From positions 2,236,501 through 2,300,500 of the forward strand of contig JAFFSR010000353.1 in the NCBI GenBank assembly GCA_017163975.1: 64,000 bases of DNA, in the 5' to 3' direction. A model generated the notes under the pieces. It had not been told where the DNA came from, ran no database searches, and saw nothing but the letters and a program-made list of their open reading frames with translations. A program made the position numbers and the translations under genes. This document shows, piece after piece, positions 44,582-56,060 of the stretch (position 1 is the first letter of the stretch; every line of letters starts with the position of its first letter). The stretch is from Anastatus disparis (lineage: Eukaryota > Arthropoda > Insecta > Hymenoptera > Eupelmidae).

Positions 44582-46405
44582 GTGAAAGGAGCCACGTCTT
44601 TTGAAGCTTTGCGTACTGTTAGTGATGTGATGTACAATTCGTTTCATGAGGCAGCTAAGGCAAAACAATTAATTAATGAAGATGAAGAATGGGATAGATG
44701 TTTGGAAGAAGCATTTTCAACAAAATTCCCTTATGCTTTTTGTGAATTATTTGCTTTTATTTGCGTTTTTCATAATCCTATAAATGCACGAGATTTATAT
44801 GAAAAATATATAGATAAATTTTACCACCCTGAATACAAAAAAAAATATAGGTGAAGATCATGCATTGATTGTTATTTAAAATAATTTACAAGTCAATGGA
44901 TTTTCATTGAACGATTTTAATTTACCTAACATAAGCACATTTATAGAAGATAATAATTAAACAATTTTAAATCATAATAATAATATTCTTAATGAATTAG
45001 AAATGAAAATAAATTCTTTAAATGATAAACAAAGGCAAATATTCAACTCTACTATAAAAAGTTTAAACAACCAAAGTAAAGAAAAATATATTTTTATAGG
45101 TGGACCATGTGAAAGTGAAAAAAGTTATTTACTTAACGTTTTAATAGCTTATTTTAAATATCATACCAAACATTATTTATGTGTAGCTTGGACAGGTATA
45201 GCAGCGAATTCATTAGTCAATGGAAAAACCGTGCATATAACATTTAAACTACCGTTAAATATAACAGATTGTACAACTTGTAATGTTAAGTCTAATTCCG
45301 CAGAAGGCAAACAATTAAAGAAAACACAAATAATTATTTGAGATGAAATATCCATGACTTCAAAATTTGCTTTTGAAGCAGTTGATCGTCTTTTTCAAGA
45401 TTTATGCGATGTAAACCAACCCTTTGGTGTTAAAACTGTAATTATATCAGGAGATTTCAGGCAAACATTACCAATTGTACGACATGGTAGCCGTTTGAAC
45501 ATTATTAAAAATTCAGTTAAAGTTAGTTTATCATGGTAAAATTTTAAGCAAATGAAGTTAAATGAAAATCTGCGAGTTTTGGATGGTGATAATAATTTCA
45601 AACAATGATTATTAGATATCGGAGAAGGAAAATGCCGCAATGTCTTTGAAGATGATAATGAACTAAGTGCTATACCAAATAATTTTATCATTAAAGAAAA
45701 TCTTGTCGAAGAAATATTTGGAAAGACAATAAAAATAAACAATACGAATCTAACGGAAAAAGTTATTTTGGCTCCTAAAAATAATGATGATACTGAAATC
45801 AATCACAATGTATTGAATTTAATAGAAGGAAACCATGTTAAATATTTAATTTTGAAGATGATAATAAAGAAAATTTAAATATTATGTTACCTACAGAATT
45901 TTTAAATAAGTTAACTCCTAATGGACTTCCACCACATAAATTACATTCAAAAGTGGGAGCTATAATAATATTTTTAAGAAATTTAAATGTCAATAAAGGA
46001 TTTTGTAATGGAACAAGATTGATAGTGAAAAAATTGTCTAAATATTCCATTCAAGCGGAATTAGCAACTGGTCAAAACAAAGGTAAATTAGTTTTCATTC
46101 CAAGAATAAGTTCATCTCCATCTACGAAAGAAATTCCATTCAATATGCAACGAAAACAGTTTTCTATTAGATTAGGATTCGCAATGACTATTAATAAATC
46201 ACAAGGACAATCTTATAAAAAAGTTGGTGTTTATTTGCCGTCACCAGTTTTCAGTCATGGGCAATTATATGCTGCTCTTTTAAGGACGAATTTGAAAAAT
46301 AATTTAAAATTATTTTTAGGTGACCACGCTATTGTCAACGGAGAAAATAAAAATGATCAGAACACAATATATACAAAAAACATTGTTTATAAAGAGATAT
46401 TATAA
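44582..46405 (+). pseudogene. Helitron Pif1-like 5'-3' DNA helicase, decayed
   Basis: A linker (44582-44854, FHEAAKAKQLINEDEEWDRC) leads to the SF1 helicase. LNDKQRQIFNSTI (45015) is followed by a damaged Walker A (GGPCESEKS, glycines lost) and AWTGIAANSLVNGKTVH. DEISM (Walker B, 45342) comes right after a TGA. Then come ISGDFRQTLPIVRHGSR, a frame-broken middle, LSKVGAIIIFLRN-like text (HSKVGAIIIFLRNLN, 45945), and the C-terminal FAMTINKSQGQS (motif V-like, 46180) and HGQLYAALLRT (46257). It ends at 46405. Confidence 0.9.
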
Positions 46406-46539
46406 AGAATATGTCAAGAGATGTTGTATATGTTGTTGTTTAATAGTTGAACTCGAAATATAATAAAAAATATAATATTTACTAAAATATATGTATATGA
46501 TATCAACTGACGCTTTCATAATAGTTTGATATGATGTTG

Positions 46540-46680
46540 AATCAGCTATATAACGGACGCGCTGTTAAATCGGCTGCATATGGGGATGCGCTGTTAAATC
46601 GGCTGCATATTGGGATGCGCTGTTGAATTGGCTGCATATTGGGGTGCACTGTTTAATCGGCTGCATATTGACTGAATATT
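46540..46680. repeat. Tandem repeat, about 30-bp period (GCGCTGTTAAATCGGCTGCA)
   Basis: Four units of GCGCTGTTAAATCGGCTGCA plus TATTGGGAT, the last ones diverged (TTGAATTGG, TTTAATCGG). It lies just after the Helitron helicase and could be part of its 3' end. Confidence 0.8.
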
Positions 46681-46709
46681 TATAGAGCTAAATTAAATAT
46701 AGGACCTGA

Positions 46710-47275
46710 AAAATTATTGGCCCCAAAAAAATATTAGGCTCAGAAAAAAAATAAGGCCTAAGAAAATATAAGGCCCAAAAAAATATAAAGCCCAAAAAAT
46801 ATTGAGACCAAAAAATTATTGGGCCCAAAAAAATATAGGGTGCAAGAAAATATAAGGCCCAAAAAATATAGAGACGAAAAAATTATTGGGCCCAAAAAAA
46901 TAAGGCCCAAGAAAATATAAGGTCCAAAATAATATTAAGCCCAAAAAATATTGGTTCCAGAAAATTATTAGGCCCAAGAAAATATAAAGCCCAAAAAATA
47001 TAGAGACCAAAAAAATATTAGGCCCAAAAAAATATTGAGTCCAAAAGAATGTAATGTGCAAGAAAATAGAAGGCCCAAAAAAATATAAAACCGAAAAAAA
47101 TATAGAACCAAAAAAAATATTGGACCAAAAAAAATATAAGACCCAAAAAAATAAGGCTCAAATAATTAAAGAGCCGAAAAAAATATAAGGATGAAAACAA
47201 AGAAGGGCCGAAAAAAATGGGCATCGAATAAAAATATAGGGCCCAAAAAAATATGGCCCAAAAAGATGACTAATG
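46710..47275. repeat. Minisatellite of GGCCCAAAAAAATATAA units
   Basis: About 30 imperfect units of 16-22 bp with a GGCCC or GACC/GCCGA core followed by an A-run and TATAA/TATT. On the minus strand this gives spurious ORFs rich in Phe/Leu/Trp (46816-47061, 47018-47224). Confidence 0.85.
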
Positions 47276-48135
47276 AGTACTAATTATATAGGGCATAATA
47301 AAAAATTGCTACTTTTATTACCAAAACATTAGACACATTTAAAAAATGCGGAGAACCGGATAACCGGAGAAACGGAAAAAAAAAGTGGTTTCACTTTAAT
47401 ATAATATAAGATTTTTCAAGTTAAATGCGTTTTACGATTGAAAAAAAAGTTTTATAGACTTTCTGTCTACAGAAATCATTTTAAAAACATTTTAGCAAAA
47501 AAATGTAGCAAGTCTTCTCCAAGAATGCTAGAGAGTATCATTACTCAAGTTGATTAGTAGAATGGTACCAACAGAATTTGAATTTTGATAATGACGGTTT
47601 CTCCTCTGTATAAATGAAAAATAATGTTATAGAAATATATTTACTATATAACATATATATGAAATTTCAAGTTATATAAAATATAAAGGGATTGTATATT
47701 ATAAGAACACTTGAAATTCAAGTTATAAACATCACTTATAAATTTTTTAATGGCTCATGAGTGCTTGTAAATAAATAAAAAGCTTATTCTAAAATTAACA
47801 AGTAGTCAAACGAATTTAAAAATTAAATCATCATCAGGTTAGTTTACATATTCAAATTATTATAATTTCAAGTATGAAAATTTTTTTTTTCATTTTATAA
47901 ATACAACTATATTATTTTTGAAAAATTAATGAACAAAAAAATGATAAAGTTGCAAATTATAAAAAATTAATCATCGCTTTCTTAAAAAAGTGTTCTAGAT
48001 GATTAAGATTGATACTCCGACTTTTCATTGTAGTATAATTCCAAATTATATAAGTAGAATTCAGATGTTTGTAAGGGATGTAAAGCTCTGATACTGCAGG
48101 ATGCTTGAAACGAGGATGCATAGTAATTCCATGTC
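47276..48135. other. Spacer with one dispersed-repeat fragment
   Basis: TTTTTCAAGTTAAATGCGTT through TCTACAGAAATCATTTTAAA (about 47412-47485) is matched near 63685-63755. Otherwise AT-rich, with no gene supported. Confidence 0.45.
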
Positions 48136-50481
48136 TTACTCATCTTCCAGTTCATCTACTTGAGTAAAATTCTCATTGATCACTAAATTTAAGCCAATAT
48201 AATCAATATTTATTATATATGATTATGATTCATGAAAAGAATAATTTTTTTTTAAATTGCTTAAAACACATTAAATAAAATAACACAGCAAATTAAAATA
48301 ATGAAGCTCAACATTATTCAATCAAAAAAATTATTAATTAACTGCCTACCATTATTACAATTTGGCTAATAATTATGAAGAATCTAACAATTATGTAGAT
48401 ATGTTGTTTTTTGTATTCACAAATTGTGTCTCTATAGAAATACCTTTGAGAAGTGGTAGTGATACAACACTCAAAATTGTTTTCTTTGGTAAAAGTAAGG
48501 AATATTTTTATATTTTTGCTGTAATTAAGATTTTAGTAGTAATTCGGCAATATCTGAATCTGTTTAACTGATGTAAGAATCATTTACGCAGGTTTAATGA
48601 TAAATTGTGAAAACGGCAATATAACAGGAAGCCTTTGCAATATTTGTGCTTAAAATTTCAAAATTTACTTTAAGAAAAAGGTAGGTTGAAAAAATCCACA
48701 TACTTTTACTGTTGCACTGTCTATTTATCAAAGTTAGCACAAGTATTATCGTTATCATTTTCTTTTAAGGCGACTACGGAAGTTCGGTTCGATTTCATTT
48801 TGTAGTTTACAAATTACTCTTTTAGTTTCTAAAATTTTTTGAATTTTTTAATTTTCCACCATTTATTATAATCAGTAGAATGGTGAAAATTTAAAAAATC
48901 TGAAAAAGTTTACATATTAAAAGAGTAATTTGTAAACTCAAAAATAAAACCTAACCTAAAATCCGAAGTCGCCTTAACACAACACTCTACGTCAACTCAC
49001 TTATTATCCTTTTTGATTTATCATTATTGAAAGTTAATAATTGTTTTTGTGATTGTTGTAGTTGCTGCTCCATCGAACTAGACTTTTTAAATCCAACATT
49101 ATCAACAGTATCTTGTTGCTGTTGTTCACTATCAATTTTAAAGGTTATACCTAGAGCAGCAGCTTCTGTAAAATACTAAAGATAAAAAAAATTTAATAAT
49201 CTAAATAAACTCAAATATTATTGTTGATTTGTGTCACATACTAGCTGTAAAAACCTAAAATATTTGATATTTGATCAATTGTTTTGAAATATTACATATT
49301 TTTTTCATCAAAAATAAAAATTTTAAAATTATTTTGAAATATATTTTAAAAATTTTTTTAAAAAAGTACATTCATAAAATGATAATTTTAAATATTTTAA
49401 GGAACATTATAAGCTCTTAATTGTCATGACAATAATTTTTAATAAAATTACTATGTGAAAATCTTTGTCATAGCAGTAAAGGGGTTAACTTAATACTTTT
49501 TGTAATTGTTTTGGAAATATTCTAAAACTATTTTTTCAATATTAAAAAAAAAATTAATGCGTCTGGAATGTAGAAAATAACAAAATTAACAGCTTCTATA
49601 ATGTAACATTTATTTTTTTATAAACTGTAAACATAGCTAAACACAAAATATTGAAGCATACTTCATATAATTTTAATTTATATTAATACTCAAAAAATAC
49701 ATATATAAATAAATTTATAATCACCTTCTTGAAATCAGATAAAATCATTTTTCTTACAGATTTAGGTTGTTTTTGTAACATTCCGAGTTTTAATAAATTA
49801 GTAGCAGAAACTAAGTGCTTAACAACAATTCCTAAATGCATATCATAAGGGGCATCCCCCATTCTTATATCACGAACATCTGGTTTCTGTGTTCAATAAG
49901 GTTCAAAGAGAACGTTCCTTAGTTTTTGATCTATGTGACTATATTGCATTTGGTTTAGAGCATACAACATAATTTTATCAGTAACATGCATACACAAGGA
50001 ATTTATTTTATCTGAATCTCCTTTAGGTGTTGGTTAAAATTTTTGGCAATAGAGCCAGCTTAAGCTTTTGTAGTTTATTTTATTTTTATCTTTTAAAGTG
50101 CGTTCTTCTGAATTTAACTTTCTAATCTATTATTTATGCATATCTAAAAAAAAAAACATTTTTAACCCGCATATTGTTTGAAAATAAAGAAAATTATATT
50201 GAACAAAATTTACCAATGTTTGCAGAACGAGCAAGAACTGTAATTAAACATGCAACTTCATTCTTAACCAATACATTAGAATTTGATATGTGAACAATGA
50301 CTCTGTAAAAATCCACAAATTTGTATTGCGCATGATTGGCTCTCTGTACCAAGTGTAGTAAGCAATGCATTGCATAAATGAAGCATTGATAAAAATATCT
50401 GTGAAAATCATTGGTCGAAAAATGGAAGAGAAGATAGATCGCTCCCATCATAACAATCATGAACAACATGATATTGATCAA
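48136..50481 (-). CDS. Unidentified multi-exon host gene (3' part), with an in-frame TGA
   Basis: Minus-strand exons with consistent phases: 50214 upward (coding LLHLVQRANHAQYKFVDFYR.. to SANI, donor GTAAAT; upper limit uncertain, frame open to 50481); 49725-50020 (INSLCMHVTDKIMLYALNQ.., donor GTGATT; acceptor may be 9 nt later); 49001-49175 (YFTEAAALGITFKI.., Gln-rich, acceptor TTATCTTTAG, donor GTGAGT); 48136-48182 (NENFTQVDELEDE then TAA, acceptor AAATTTAG). Lengths 296, 175 and 47 close the frame exactly. A TGA at 49893-49895 interrupts exon 2 where TGG would be expected. The helical, Leu-rich sequence looks like an armadillo-like domain, but I do not recognise the family. It is either a decayed gene or a gene with a sequencing error. 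Confidence 0.55.
48769..48973. mobile_element. 205-bp TTAA-flanked MITE (GGCGACT ends), copy 1
   Basis: TTAA lies at 48765-48768 and 48974-48977. The ends are GGCGACTACGGA and TCCGAAGTCGCC. The inner arms pair AGTTTACAAATTACTCTTTT with AAAAGAGTAATTTGTAAACT, and TTTTCCACCATT with a diverged AATGGTGAAAAT. An equally long copy is at 60383-60587. It sits in the last intron of the minus-strand host gene, 22 bp beyond the donor. Confidence 0.85.
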
Positions 50482-50584
50482 CTGGAGACATGCTTAACGG
50501 GATGTCGGAGTTGTCAGAATCGATTTTTTTATGTGATTGATATCTCTTTAAATTGACTGTTTAGACAAATATGATGACTTATGT

Positions 50585-50880
50585 GCGCTAAAGATACGTT
50601 AATTCAATCATTTTTGTTAAAAAAAAAAATAACTTGAACTTGTTATTTTTTCATGAACTTTGAATGAAAATTAGATATCAAACTCGATAAACCTAACCTT
50701 AAAATATTATACATTGAAAGTTTGTTCATAACTTTTTATGCGTAGTATTTTAATAAATTTCTTGAGTTGTCCACACTCAGAATTAATCTTATAAATTTTC
50801 TTTCTGTAGTGAAAGAATATGATTTGACGCACCATTTATTCATGAACTTTGAATAAAAATATTATTAGGAGGGGATAACT
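50585..50880. repeat. Dispersed AT-rich repeat, inverse relative of 40250-40600
   Basis: AAACTCGATAAACCTAACCT, TATTATACATTGAAAGTTTG and TTCTTGAGTTGTCCACACTC have reverse-complement matches in the Helitron-embedded repeat. It also has a short hairpin AATAACTTGAACTTGTTATT. No ORF. Confidence 0.5.
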
Positions 50881-51860
50881 ACGATATCCTCTTAAAAGAC
50901 AAGATAAAATCTCATTTTTTAATACACTTTTTGCTCCGAGTTTAGTTAAAGCAATTCAGATAATTGCCATTTTTGCCTCATAAAAATGTAAAAATCTTAA
51001 AGTTTGAGAATCAGGTTGAAGTATACTACGAAGTAAATTATCTGATACAAGTAAATCCTCAATGATGTGTTTTTAATATTTTCGACTAGTTATCAAGTCT
51101 TTTTAAATCTTTCACAAAACTGATTTTACGATCGAATTTTATATCACGTAACACTGCAAAGGCAAAGATGTAAGGCGTGAATTTATAGCAGATGCTCAAA
51201 CTCGAACAGACAAAGACAGAATGAGGTTTGAGATTGTGTTTGAGTTTGATCATCAACTATAAATTCAGACCGAACTATACAAAGAGAATTAGAGTAACAA
51301 CTATATAGAAGTCCAGTCAGCTCACACGAGAGTGCGCTAGATGTGCGAGGAAATTTTCACATACAACTTGTGCAAGCAATAGAATTTTTGAAATTATAAC
51401 ATTTTTATTTTTAAAACAAGTTTAAAATAAAAATTTTTATTATGATCAATTTATAATTAATTTTTATAATTAAAGTAAAAAAAACTACAATTTATTGAAG
51501 GAACACATATTTTAAATATAAGTATAATTAGAAAAAAATATATTCATCACGGGAAAAAATATAATCTAAAAATTAAGCGAACATGCATATATTTATATTT
51601 TTATAGATGGATAAAATAAAACAACAAAAAATTAAAGTTGGTTTTTGTTGTAAAATTTTCTCTTAATTATTGCAATGAACTGTATAAAAGTAATTTCAAG
51701 GAAGTAAATTAATTTATTTAATAATACTTTTTAGTGTATCTTCTCCATTATAAAAACGTGTTTTTAAAGTTTTTTTTTTAATTTTTTATTTTCTACTTTT
51801 TAGTCAAAATTGAATTTTCTATGAGTATTTTTTTTAAAAGCTTGTATTTAATTGTATCTT
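50881..51860. other. Spacer with no recognised features
   Basis: AT-rich apart from a slightly GC-richer piece at about 51130-51370. I find no gene or clear repeat. Confidence 0.4.
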
Positions 51861-51995
51861 CTATACATCCCCTATCCCCTATATATTTCCCTACCCCCTA
51901 TACACTTCCCCACCCTATTATTCCCTGATCCTCTATATTTCCCCCTATATGTTCCCCTATCCCCTATACATTCCCTTGTTCCCTATGCATTTTCT
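51861..51995. repeat. C-rich microsatellite-like tract (CCCCTATA units)
   Basis: Imperfect repeats of CCCCTATCCCCTATATATTT-like units, strongly strand-biased. The 64-codon Pro/Leu/Ile-rich ORF across it is an artefact. Confidence 0.7.
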
Positions 51996-52069
51996 ACAAC
52001 TATCAACTCAACAACATTCTATCAACTCACTTCAACCCAAAGATAGCCTTCCCACTTAAACTTCCTCTG

Positions 52070-52250
52070 AGATGACTTTGCACACCCGTCATTGCCGACC
52101 TGACAACGGATTAGTGCATTGTCATCGGAGACCAAGGTCTGTGTATAATTTCAAAAATTTCCATCGATAAAAAGTTCCTCAAATCGAGCGTGCAAGATTT
52201 GATTACAGACAGACAGACATGAAGGCAAGCTTAATAAAAGCGTGTAATAA
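52070..52250 (+). repeat. Probable SINE or LINE 3'-end fragment
   Basis: A GC-richer block (GCACACCCGTCATTGCCGAC .. GTCATCGGAGACCAAGG) ends with ACAGACAGACAGACATGAAG, GCTTAATAAAAGCGTGTAAT and an A-rich tail. This kind of GACA-repeat plus AATAAAAGCGTGT end recurs in insect retroelement tails, from memory. Family not assigned. Confidence 0.4.
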
Positions 52251-54143
52251 AAATATTCTACGTGATTCAATGTCCGTAGTTTTTTTATCGTGTAACGCAA
52301 TCTGCCATCTATATATAAACTCTATGACATAAGTAACAAATAAAAATATATTTTTTGTTATTAAAATACTTTAAACGTTTAAAAAAATTAGTGAATTCAA
52401 ATTTTAATGAAATTATTATGTTAAAAAATATAGCAAAAATATATTATGCATATAATTTCTTTATTATAATTTAGCGGTCGTGCCTTAAATGCAAAAGCGT
52501 AAAATAATCGCAAAATTCCTAAGAGACAGAACTGATTTCTTTGATGCTCGAAAATCAACTAATGATAGAAGTGAAAAACCAATATTCGGTGTCCATGTTA
52601 TCGATTTATTATAGTGTAAATTCCTATCGTACATTTATTGCTTTCTGTTTACAAATAACAAAAATATAACAAAGTGGCATCCTCCCCAAGCTTGTGTATT
52701 CCCCCACTTCACCTAATAACATATTAAATATACTAGTTAGATCAAAGTCGACTATTTCGAATCTCATTCTACGGGCTTAAAAGAGTTTCGATATATTAGG
52801 TAAGTACATAAAAAAAGTATGAATTGCGAAAACCCCTTATTTGAAGGCCAAAACATATTTCTCAAGTTTAAATAAAAATTTTTACTTTTTTCATTGTTTT
52901 AAATTCAGAAAGTTAATATCGACTGATCATGATTTATTATTTCTCAAATAGCTATTTAGGTCCTTAAAAAAAACATCGATTTTTTACATTGTTAATTTTG
53001 TTGTTTGAATTTTGTAATAATAAATATGGTAAATAGAGCAAGATTATATACTTAAGGAAAAAAATTAATATAACTTCATTTAGTAAAGAACATAATAATC
53101 TTTAAAAAAAAATTCACTGTTCAGTAAACCTAGTGAAAACATTAGAGATTTAAACGCTATTATATGTTTCTTTATGCGCTTATATGCATTAACCTTAAAC
53201 TATTAAGGGTACAAAATATCAATTGCCTCAACCCTTTGAAGCACACATTTTCCTATTCGAGATATTTTTGTAAAACTTCGTATACAGGGTTTTTTGATGG
53301 CGCTGATAACGAATCTGACCCATGATGGCAGATTAAAGATGATGACCAATGATTATTCGCATTGTTAGTCATGATTTCGTTAAACCTTACTACTGGATAT
53401 CTAATCTATTGTAAAACTAATCTATCATTTGACGAGAAGAATGTAATGAGAAGACTACACAAGTTCTATGCACCGAATTATGAAACTCCTAGCCGAAAAT
53501 ATCATCATCAGTGCGTCAAAAACCTCTGTTCTAAGAAGATTCACTTACAAATAAAAATGCATAAATTGTCAGTTGCCATCTTGCATTCGACATTTTAGAT
53601 ACAGAATTTTGAAAATATAATATTAGATTTATTATCAGAGCTCTCAAAAATCCTAGTATACACGTTTTCATATAACCACGATGAAAATGCAAAAAATTAT
53701 TAGCTGCCATCTTGGATATGGAATTTAAAAATCTGCATTTAGTGCCCCTTCCCCGAAAACCAGAAATATTGATTCTTAAATAAAATTCTTATAAATCTTG
53801 TCATAAATAAATTTTTTCCGAATAATCACTTTTCTTTTTGTATTTGTTTAATTATAATAAAAATATTATCAATAAAATAACTATCAATAAAATTTGAAAG
53901 ATAGAAATCTATTAATTATAGAGTATATAGCCAAAGGGATAAAAGGTAGGTGGTCCTTTTAGGGATAATTATGACGCGAAGGATTGCGCTCTAATCGTTT
54001 TTTAAGCGCCCAACAAACATAAATTAATATAACTTTTAGTTTAATTTTTCAATTTCGTTCAATTTTTACTTTTATCAAGCTGACATTGATATATAAACCG
54101 TTTATTGAGACCTTTAACAAATTAAGATATTTATGCTATCATA
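52251..54143. other. AT-rich spacer with a weak internal duplication
   Basis: AATGCATAAATTGTCAGTTGCCATCTTG (53558-53585) has a diverged partner about 135 bp on (GCAAAAAATTATTAGCTGCC then ATCTTGG), suggesting a two-unit degenerate repeat. No gene supported. Confidence 0.4.
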
Positions 54144-54733
54144 TACTGCAGTCCAGGTACTTTTGCCCACCCTAGACTAAAATTATGAAAAATTTAAAGT
54201 CTTGTATCTCGATAAAAAATTATCGTACAGAGCTTTACAAGGTCTCATTTTGAAGATTTTGTAGAAACCTTTAAAATGGAAGAGGTAACATTGACATTTT
54301 TCCATTTTTTATTGGTTTTATGACATCATAATAAAAAAAAAATTTCAATTTTTCTTTCAGAACTTTGATACAATTTCTTTTTATGGGTGATTGTTGTATT
54401 AAAAAACTACAACCACCATTTGAAAGCTCTTTCAAAATACTACAAAACCCATATTCGATAAATTTTTTTAAACATTCATTTTAAAAGCTATATACGGTTT
54501 TACACAAAAATAATGGTTTTTGTAAAAGTAGTTCTAGCTCTGTAGGTTTTGAGTTTACAGGAAAATTGCATTAAGAAAAAATGTATTTTGTGAAAACTAT
54601 CAATGTATTGAGTTCTAAAATATAATTAAAAAAAATTTTTTTTTTATTATAAAAAAATTTTTTCTGTTATAACATATACATATGACAAAACGTTTTTTCG
54701 TTCTTATTTTTTCATTTTTTTTTATTTTGCCTG

Positions 54734-55042
54734 CACTGAAAAGGGGTTAGAACAGTGGTTGTACTCTATGGCGGCGAGTGGCGCTTGTATCGATAGCGAA
54801 CATTCATTGAAGTACGAGAGAGATGCTAGCGTTTTCTAGAGGATAATGAGTGCTCTCTGCGAGGTTTTGAGTGTTCTCCGCGATGTTTTTTGTTCGAAGA
54901 AATGAGCAGGTCTTCGCTCAGAGAATAATGAGTCTTCTCTAGAGACTACTAGTTCGCATTGCAACGCGTAGGCTGACTGTATTCTAAAAATGACACCGAT
55001 TGTACCGTAGAGTACAGTCACAGTTCGCTTCCCTTTTCAGTG
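54734..55042. mobile_element. 309-bp GC-richer TIR element nested in the 1.8-kb palindrome
   Basis: CACTGAAAAGGGGTTAGAAC at the left and, at the right, the reverse complement CACTGAAAAGGGAAGCGAAC are the ends; TGTACTCTA pairs further in. The interior has repeated GAGTGCTCTCTGCGAGGTTT-like and AGAGAATAATGAGT-like pieces. Composition differs sharply from its host. No ORF of note. Confidence 0.65.
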
Positions 55043-55092
55043 TGAATACATATTTGTTTTTTTTATGAAATGAAATGATATTTACTTAACTA

Positions 55093-55190
55093 GTGCAGAA
55101 AATAGGTCTTTGCCACACGCGCGAAGATTGTCGCTCGAGCGCAGCGAGAGCGGCAACGCGCGTGAGGCAAAGACCTATTTTTTGCACGTG
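55093..55190. repeat. GC-rich hairpin (GTGCAGAAAATAGGTCTTTG arms)
   Basis: GTGCAGAAAATAGGTCTTTG at the left pairs with CAAAGACCTATTTTTTGCAC at the right, then CACGCGCG with CGCGCGTG, with a GCTCGAGCGCAGCGAGAGCG inner palindrome. It may be a separate small foldback element. Confidence 0.75.
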
Positions 55191-55212
55191 TTATTTACTG
55201 TTTTTTTTATCA

Positions 55213-55425
55213 CTAGGTTTGGAAAATCCGTTATCGGTGCCTCATTTCCGTACCAAAAATGCCTGTTTGTCGCACGAAAAATCAAGCGTGTGGAAAATTA
55301 AAAAACGTGCAGAAAATTCATTTTCTGCACGTTTTTTAATTTTCCACACGCTTAATTTTTCGTGCGGCAAACAGGCATTTTCGGTACGGGAATGAGGCGC
55401 CGAAACACGGATTTTCTGAACGCCG
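55213..55425. repeat. Near-perfect palindrome, arms about 105 bp and almost no loop
   Basis: The centre CGTGCAGAAAATTCATTTTCTGCACG is extended outward by long complementary arms (ACACGCTT, CAAACAGGCATTTT, CCGTACC, GAGGC, ATCCGT on the two sides), with only a few mismatches. The two 60-100 codon plus-strand ORFs across it are shadows of the palindrome. Confidence 0.85.
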
Positions 55426-55959
55426 CGTTAAAAAAAATTTTTTATAGTAAAAAAAAATGAAAACATTTTTTTTTATTATATTTTAAAATTCAATACATTG
55501 ATAGTTTTTACAAAATGCAACATTTTTTTTTAAACAATTTTTCTGTAAACTCAAAACCTGCAGAGCTAGAACTACTTTTACGAAAACCATTATTTTTGTG
55601 TAAACCCGCATATAGCTCTTAAAATAAATGTTTAAAAAAATTTATCTACCATGGATTCTCTAGTTTTTTGAAAGAGCTTTCAAATGGTGGTTGTAGTTTT
55701 TTAATACAACAATCAACCATAAAAAGAAATCGCATCAAAATTCTAAAAGAAAAATTGAAAATTTTTTTTTTTTTTTACGTTATAAAACTCATAAAAAATG
55801 AAAAAATATTAATGTTACCTCTTCCATTTTAAAGGTTTCTACAAAACCTTCTAAATGAGGCCTTGTAAAGCACCGTACAATAATTTTTTATCGAGATACA
55901 AAACTTTAAATTTTTCATTATTTTAGTCTAGGGTGGGCAAAAGTACCTGGACTGCAGTG

Positions 55960-56060
55960 TATATATATATATATATATATATAGTATGTTTTGAAATATA
56001 TTATTACAATATCAAAATGTTAGTTGTTAATATATTATTACAATATCAAAATGTTAGTGT
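55960..56060. repeat. TA microsatellite and a 33-bp direct duplication
   Basis: (TA)11 or so at 55960-55982 is followed by two copies of ATATTATTACAATATCAAAA plus TGTTAGT, starting at 55996 and 56029. Confidence 0.85.

Larger units (their letters stand above)
39456..46405 (+). mobile_element. Decayed autonomous Helitron with upstream C48-like protease
   Basis: All pieces run in the same direction: C48/ULP1-like protease (39456-39797), an unrecognised acidic ORF (39785-40249), a 49-residue repeat region (about 40690-41460), a Helitron-like N domain (42074-43144), a Rep nuclease (43380-44200) and a Pif1-like helicase (45003-46405). Together they are diagnostic of a Helitron. Stops and shifts are frequent, and the nuclease and ATPase motifs are damaged. 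The 5' TC and 3' hairpin-CTRR termini were not found with confidence. Confidence 0.85.
54144..55959. mobile_element. 1.8-kb palindromic element, TA-flanked, Tc1/mariner-like ends, with nested insertions
   Basis: The left end TACTGCAGTCCAGGTACTTT is mirrored at the right by AAGTACCTGGACTGCAGTG. TA stands on both sides. Arms of about 570 bp (TTTTATCGAGATACAAGACT region, GTATTAAAAAACTACAACCA region and others) surround a centre of other inverted repeats (54734-55042, 55093-55190, 55213-55425). The end pattern (CACTG...GGTACTTTTGCCCACC) and TA target resemble Tc1/mariner-type elements. No transposase is present. Confidence 0.8.

Noticed and set aside
45395..45802. 135-codon minus-strand ORF
   Set aside because: Antisense shadow of the Pif1-like helicase remnant.
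46816..47224. Minus-strand ORFs with repeated FFGPIFFW-like text
   Set aside because: Produced by the GGCCC-A(n)-TATAA minisatellite.
55093..55395. ORFs of 63 and 100 codons (55093-55395, 55110-55301)
   Set aside because: They run through both arms of the palindromes and so are not real coding sequence.
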